From Caulobacter sp. CCH9-E1 (GTDB taxonomy: Bacteria > Pseudomonadota > Alphaproteobacteria > Caulobacterales > Caulobacteraceae), in contig NZ_LSJA01000245.1 in NCBI RefSeq assembly GCF_001556515.1, positions 1-15,113 of the forward strand: 15,113 nt of DNA. Direction: 5' to 3'. Each line of letters begins with the position of its first letter. The stretch's first letter is position 1. The notes under the pieces were generated by a model, which had not been told where the DNA came from, did no database searches, and saw only the letters and a list, made by a program, of their open reading frames with translations. This document shows, piece by piece, positions 12,732 to 15,113 of this stretch. Both the position numbers and the translations under genes were made by a program.

Positions 12732-13340
12732 GTGGGCGTAAGGAACGAGCAGAAGGCCGCGACGCGGGAGAAGGTTCTCGACGCGGCGCGCGACCTGTTC
12801 AACGAGATCGGGTACGACGAGACCACCATCCGCGCCATCGCGGAGCGGGCGCGGGTCTCCGTCGGCAGCGTGTTCACCACCTTCGCCTCCAAGGCGGAGG
12901 TGCTGAGTCATGTGATGGACCACCGGCTCAGCGAACTGTATGCCGAGTTCGACCGGGTGATCCCGGTTCTGCGGGGCAGCACGGCCGACCGGCTGTGCTC
13001 GATTTTCGCCATCCACTACGAGTTCGAGACGCGGCGGGTGAAGCTGTTCCTGGCGCACATCGCCGCCTCGTATAATCCGAGCAACGATCCGGGCGTCACA
13101 CCCTACGGCCGTAATCCGCGCCTGACGGAGATGCTGCTCGACGTGCTGCGGGACGGCGTGCGCAAGGGCGAGGTGCGCGAGAACCTCGATCTGCCGCTGA
13201 TCGCCGACACGCTGAAGGCCGCCTACGCCTGGAACTATCGCATGGCGGCCGCGGCGGGCGGCGAGATCGCCGCCGCCCAGATGTCGTCGGTGATGGACAA
13301 GCAGATCGCGATGATCGCCGAGGGCTGGAAGCCGCGCTGA
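12732..13340 (+). CDS. TetR-family transcriptional regulator (second of a tandem pair)
   Basis: A 202-residue repressor-type protein. The N-terminal domain reads KAATREKVLDAARDLFNEIG, YDETTIRAIAERARVSVGSV and FTTFASKAEVLSHVMDHRL. About 27 of 52 residues match the first TetR protein across the DNA-binding domain, while the ligand domains differ (RVKLFLAHIAASYNPSNDPG, LIADTLKAAYAWNYRMAAAA). The chosen start is GTG at 12732, with GAGGGGG (12719-12725) six bases upstream. An ATG at 12702 would add ten residues (MTLACSRGTC) but has no good ribosome site. Separated from the first gene by 80 bases with a hairpin. It converges on the serine hydrolase gene with a ten-base gap. Target and ligand unknown. 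Confidence 0.88.
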   Translation: MGVRNEQKAATREKVLDAARDLFNEIGYDETTIRAIAERARVSVGSVFTTFASKAEVLSHVMDHRLSELYAEFDRVIPVLRGSTADRLCSIFAIHYEFETRRVKLFLAHIAASYNPSNDPGVTPYGRNPRLTEMLLDVLRDGVRKGEVRENLDLPLIADTLKAAYAWNYRMAAAAGGEIAAAQMSSVMDKQIAMIAEGWKPR

Positions 13341-13350
13341 GGCCAGCGCC

Positions 13351-14976
13351 TCACGACACGCGGCCCAGCCTCAGGTCCTGGTAGTCGTAGCTGAAGTCGG
13401 CCAGGGGCGAGACCGCCTTGACCAGGGCCGACACCACGCGGCCGTCCTTCAGGTCGAAGGTGAAGAAGGCGTCCTCCTGGGCGCGGTCGTCGAACACGGT
13501 CCTGAAGACCTCGCCGTCGAACGGCTCGAGCTTGCCGCGCAGGGCGGGAGTCTTGTCGAACGAGACGTGGAGGCCCTTCGTCTTGCCGCCCCTTTTTCCA
13601 GCGGGGGCGACGACGCTGATCGTCACCGTGCCGTACCAGGGGTCGCGATAGACGCCGGCATAGGCCTCCAGCGGCAGGCTGGGCTTGGCGCCGCCGCTGG
13701 TCGGCGTGGTGGCCCTGGCCAGGTCCTTCCGGAGCTGGGTCTCGCTTTCGGCCTGGACGCGCTTGCTGGAGGCGATCCAGTCGTAGTCGCTCCGGCCCTG
13801 CAGCCGGTCTGGGCCGCCATGGCGCAGGGCGCGCAGCACCGGCGTCTCCTCGGCGTTGGTCATCACCATGATCCCCGACTTCCGGCCCGGCAGCAGGCCC
13901 GTATAGGAGATGAACCCCGCGAGGCCGCCGGTGTGCCACAGCAGGCGCTCGCCGCGGTGATCCTGAACGAACCAGCCCAGGCCATAGGCCTGGATCGACG
14001 GGCGGACGGGATTGTCGTCGATCGGGCCGTCCGACCAGGTGGTGATCGTATGAGGTTTCCACATCTCGCGGGCGGTGGGGTCGTTCCAGAGGCGCTTGCC
14101 TTCGGGCGTCATGCCCAGGCCCAGCTGCGTCAGCATCCAGCGGGCGATGTCCTTGGGCGTCGAGTTCACGCCGCCGGCGGGGGCGGCGGCGTCGAAGCTG
14201 TTGTCGAAGGGCAGGACCTTCTGAGGCCCCATGCCCCGCGTCGGCGGCCCCAGGCGCGCATGGGGCGAGGCGCGGCGGGACCTGTCGACCAGGGCCGGGC
14301 TGGAGACGGTGCTGGTCATGCCCAGCGGATCGAAGATCCGGGTCTTGATCATCTCCTCCCAGCTCTTGCCCGAGACCGCCTCGATCACGGCCCCGGCGGC
14401 GACGTAGAGGACATTGTCGTAGGCGTAGCCGCCCCTGAACTGGCCGCCGATCGGCAGGTATTTGAGCCCCGCGACGATGTCGGCGCGGGTGTGGGTCGGC
14501 GCCGGCCAGATCATCAGGTCGCCCGCGCCCAGGGTCAGGCCGCTGCGATGGACCAGCAGGTCGCGGACCGTCATCAGCTTGGTGACGATCGGGTCGCTCA
14601 TCTGGAAGGCCGGCAGATGCTTGGTGACCGGATCGTCCCAGGCCAGGCGGCCCTCTTCGACCAGCATGCCGATCAGGGCCGCGGTCATGGCCTTGGTGTT
14701 CGAGGCGATGCCGAAGACGGTGTTCTCGTCGCAGCGGTCCTGGGTCCCCAGCGTCTTGACGCCATAGCCCTTGGCCAGGGTGACCTTGCCGTGCTCGACG
14801 ACGGTGATCCCAAGCCCCGGCTGGTCGGGGAAGGCGGCCATCACGTCCTGGGCGAACTGGTCGACGGCGGCGCCCACCGCGCCCGTCTCCTGACTCCAAG
14901 CCCGGCTCCCGAACGCCGCCAGTCCCGTGGTCGCGAGGGCCGAAACGAGGGCGGAGCGTCGGGTGGTGGTCAGCAT
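13351..14976 (-). CDS. Exported serine hydrolase, beta-lactamase/penicillin-binding fold, with DUF3471-like C-terminal domain
   Basis: A 541-residue protein. The N-terminus, TTTRRSALVSALATTGLAAF then GSRAWSQE, has a twin arginine and a hydrophobic core, a Tat-like signal with likely cleavage near residue 28. The class C beta-lactamase/esterase domain (about 35-390) has S92-x-x-K95 (SNTK), Y186-x-N188 (YDN) and HTGG (348-351) in place of KTG. LMTVRDLLVHRSGL (134-147), FDPLGM and GGVNSTPKDIARWM are family blocks. The tail (about 434-541: LEAYAGVYRDPWYGTVTISV at the start, DFSYDYQDLRLGRV at the end) resembles DUF3471, often fused to this hydrolase. Such proteins are usually esterases or D-amino-acid peptidases rather than resistance enzymes; HTG points the same way. 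Start: ATG at 14974-14976 with AAGGA seven bases upstream. No partner gene is visible. Confidence 0.9.
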   Translation of the reverse strand: MLTTTRRSALVSALATTGLAAFGSRAWSQETGAVGAAVDQFAQDVMAAFPDQPGLGITVVEHGKVTLAKGYGVKTLGTQDRCDENTVFGIASNTKAMTAALIGMLVEEGRLAWDDPVTKHLPAFQMSDPIVTKLMTVRDLLVHRSGLTLGAGDLMIWPAPTHTRADIVAGLKYLPIGGQFRGGYAYDNVLYVAAGAVIEAVSGKSWEEMIKTRIFDPLGMTSTVSSPALVDRSRRASPHARLGPPTRGMGPQKVLPFDNSFDAAAPAGGVNSTPKDIARWMLTQLGLGMTPEGKRLWNDPTAREMWKPHTITTWSDGPIDDNPVRPSIQAYGLGWFVQDHRGERLLWHTGGLAGFISYTGLLPGRKSGIMVMTNAEETPVLRALRHGGPDRLQGRSDYDWIASSKRVQAESETQLRKDLARATTPTSGGAKPSLPLEAYAGVYRDPWYGTVTISVVAPAGKRGGKTKGLHVSFDKTPALRGKLEPFDGEVFRTVFDDRAQEDAFFTFDLKDGRVVSALVKAVSPLADFSYDYQDLRLGRVS

Positions 14977-15002
14977 GGCGTGTCCTTCGGGTAAGGACGC
15001 GA

Positions 15003-15031
15003 GGCTAAGCTGATGCTCCGGCGGCGGACAA
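15003..15031 (-). promoter_or_regulatory. Weak promoter candidate for the serine hydrolase gene
   Basis: On the minus strand TTGTCC (15031-15026), a 15-base spacer and GCTTAGCC (15010-15003) loosely resemble TTGACG/GCTANAWC. It lies 26 bases upstream of the ATG. The match is partial. Confidence 0.3.
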
Positions 15032-15050
15032 GGGGAGCAACGGGTTACCC

Positions 15051-15067
15051 CTCTCTCAAAGAGAGAG
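15051..15067. repeat. Short perfect hairpin CTCTCTC-AAA-GAGAGAG
   Basis: A seven-pair stem with an AAA loop in the gene-free end of the window, upstream of the serine hydrolase. It may be part of a terminator or of a mosaic element of a neighbouring gene cut off by the window edge. No T-run follows on either strand. Confidence 0.4.
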
Positions 15068-15113
15068 CGACTGTCTGGATGGTCAAGCGTTGGCCATTGC
15101 GTTTCGCGCGTCC

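Noticed and set aside
13334..13349. GCGCTG/CAGCGC hairpin across the second TetR stop as a terminator
   Set aside because: Six pairs only, includes the stop codon, and no T-run on either side.
13235..14899. A 554-residue open frame on the minus strand overlapping the serine hydrolase
   Set aside because: Out of frame with the hydrolase and dominated by R, G, P and D; the 541-residue frame holds the SxxK, YxN and HTG motifs.
13351..14976. Serine hydrolase as an antibiotic-resistance beta-lactamase
   Set aside because: HTG replaces KTG, there is a DUF3471-like tail and no adjacent AmpR-type regulator; an esterase or peptidase role is more likely.
13567..14994. A 475-residue plus-strand open frame opposite the hydrolase
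   Set aside because: Same antisense composition, no domain, no ribosome site.

Overview
The window is GC-rich, with strong third-position GC and compact gene packing. It looks like a chromosomal segment of an alphaproteobacterium of the Caulobacterales, most likely a Caulobacter. The best taxonomic pointer is a TipF-type flagellar regulator: two N-terminal membrane helices, a coiled coil and a degenerate EAL domain. A promoter-like element upstream of etfB that resembles the Caulobacter housekeeping consensus, and palindromic intergenic elements of the RIME type known from alphaproteobacteria, agree with this. I see no insertion sequence, prophage, CRISPR array, tRNA or rRNA. The content is core-like rather than accessory.

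Layout. 1-113: palindromic mosaic repeat. 127-1037 (minus): a two-gene unit of a stand-alone Ada metal-binding domain and a 2-oxoglutarate/Fe(II) oxygenase, overlapping as GTGA; probably alkylation damage response. 1156-2424 (minus): tipF with its own terminator. 2579-4857 (plus): Fur-like box, feoA and feoB (TTG start) for ferrous iron uptake. 4854-5879 (minus): AraC-family regulator whose stop codon shares a CTAG with the feoB stop. 6161-7039 (minus): 3-hydroxybutyryl-CoA dehydrogenase. 7174-8214 (minus): lysine 2,3-aminomutase-like radical SAM enzyme. 8267-8431: a strong terminator and a second mosaic repeat. 8444-10131 (minus): etfB-etfA, the electron transfer flavoprotein. 10351-10617 (plus): small membrane-anchored protein. 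10630-11460 (minus): HIG1-type twin-helix protein followed by a PduO-type corrinoid adenosyltransferase. 11777-13340 (plus): 76-residue helical protein and TetR regulator overlapping as ATGA, then a second related TetR regulator. 13351-14976 (minus): exported beta-lactamase-fold serine hydrolase with a DUF3471-like tail.

How the genes work together. The dehydrogenase and the ETF subunits both belong to acyl-CoA oxidation: the dehydrogenase oxidises 3-hydroxyacyl-CoA, and ETF carries electrons from acyl-CoA dehydrogenases to the quinone pool. The aminomutase-like gene between them is separated from etfBA by a terminator and is probably unrelated in function. FeoA and FeoB form one iron-uptake operon. 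The Ada domain and the oxygenase are translationally coupled and probably act on alkylated DNA. The two TetR genes with the small helical protein form a regulatory island whose leader carries several inverted repeats.

Most unusual features: the coupled mini-Ada/oxygenase pair; two mosaic repeats of the same architecture whose inner hairpins differ in sequence but keep pairing, each starting 12-13 bases after an operon's last stop; the shortened aminomutase that keeps all substrate- and cofactor-binding residues; and the 76-residue protein coupled to a TetR regulator behind a bulged inverted repeat. None amounts to a clearly new multi-gene system.
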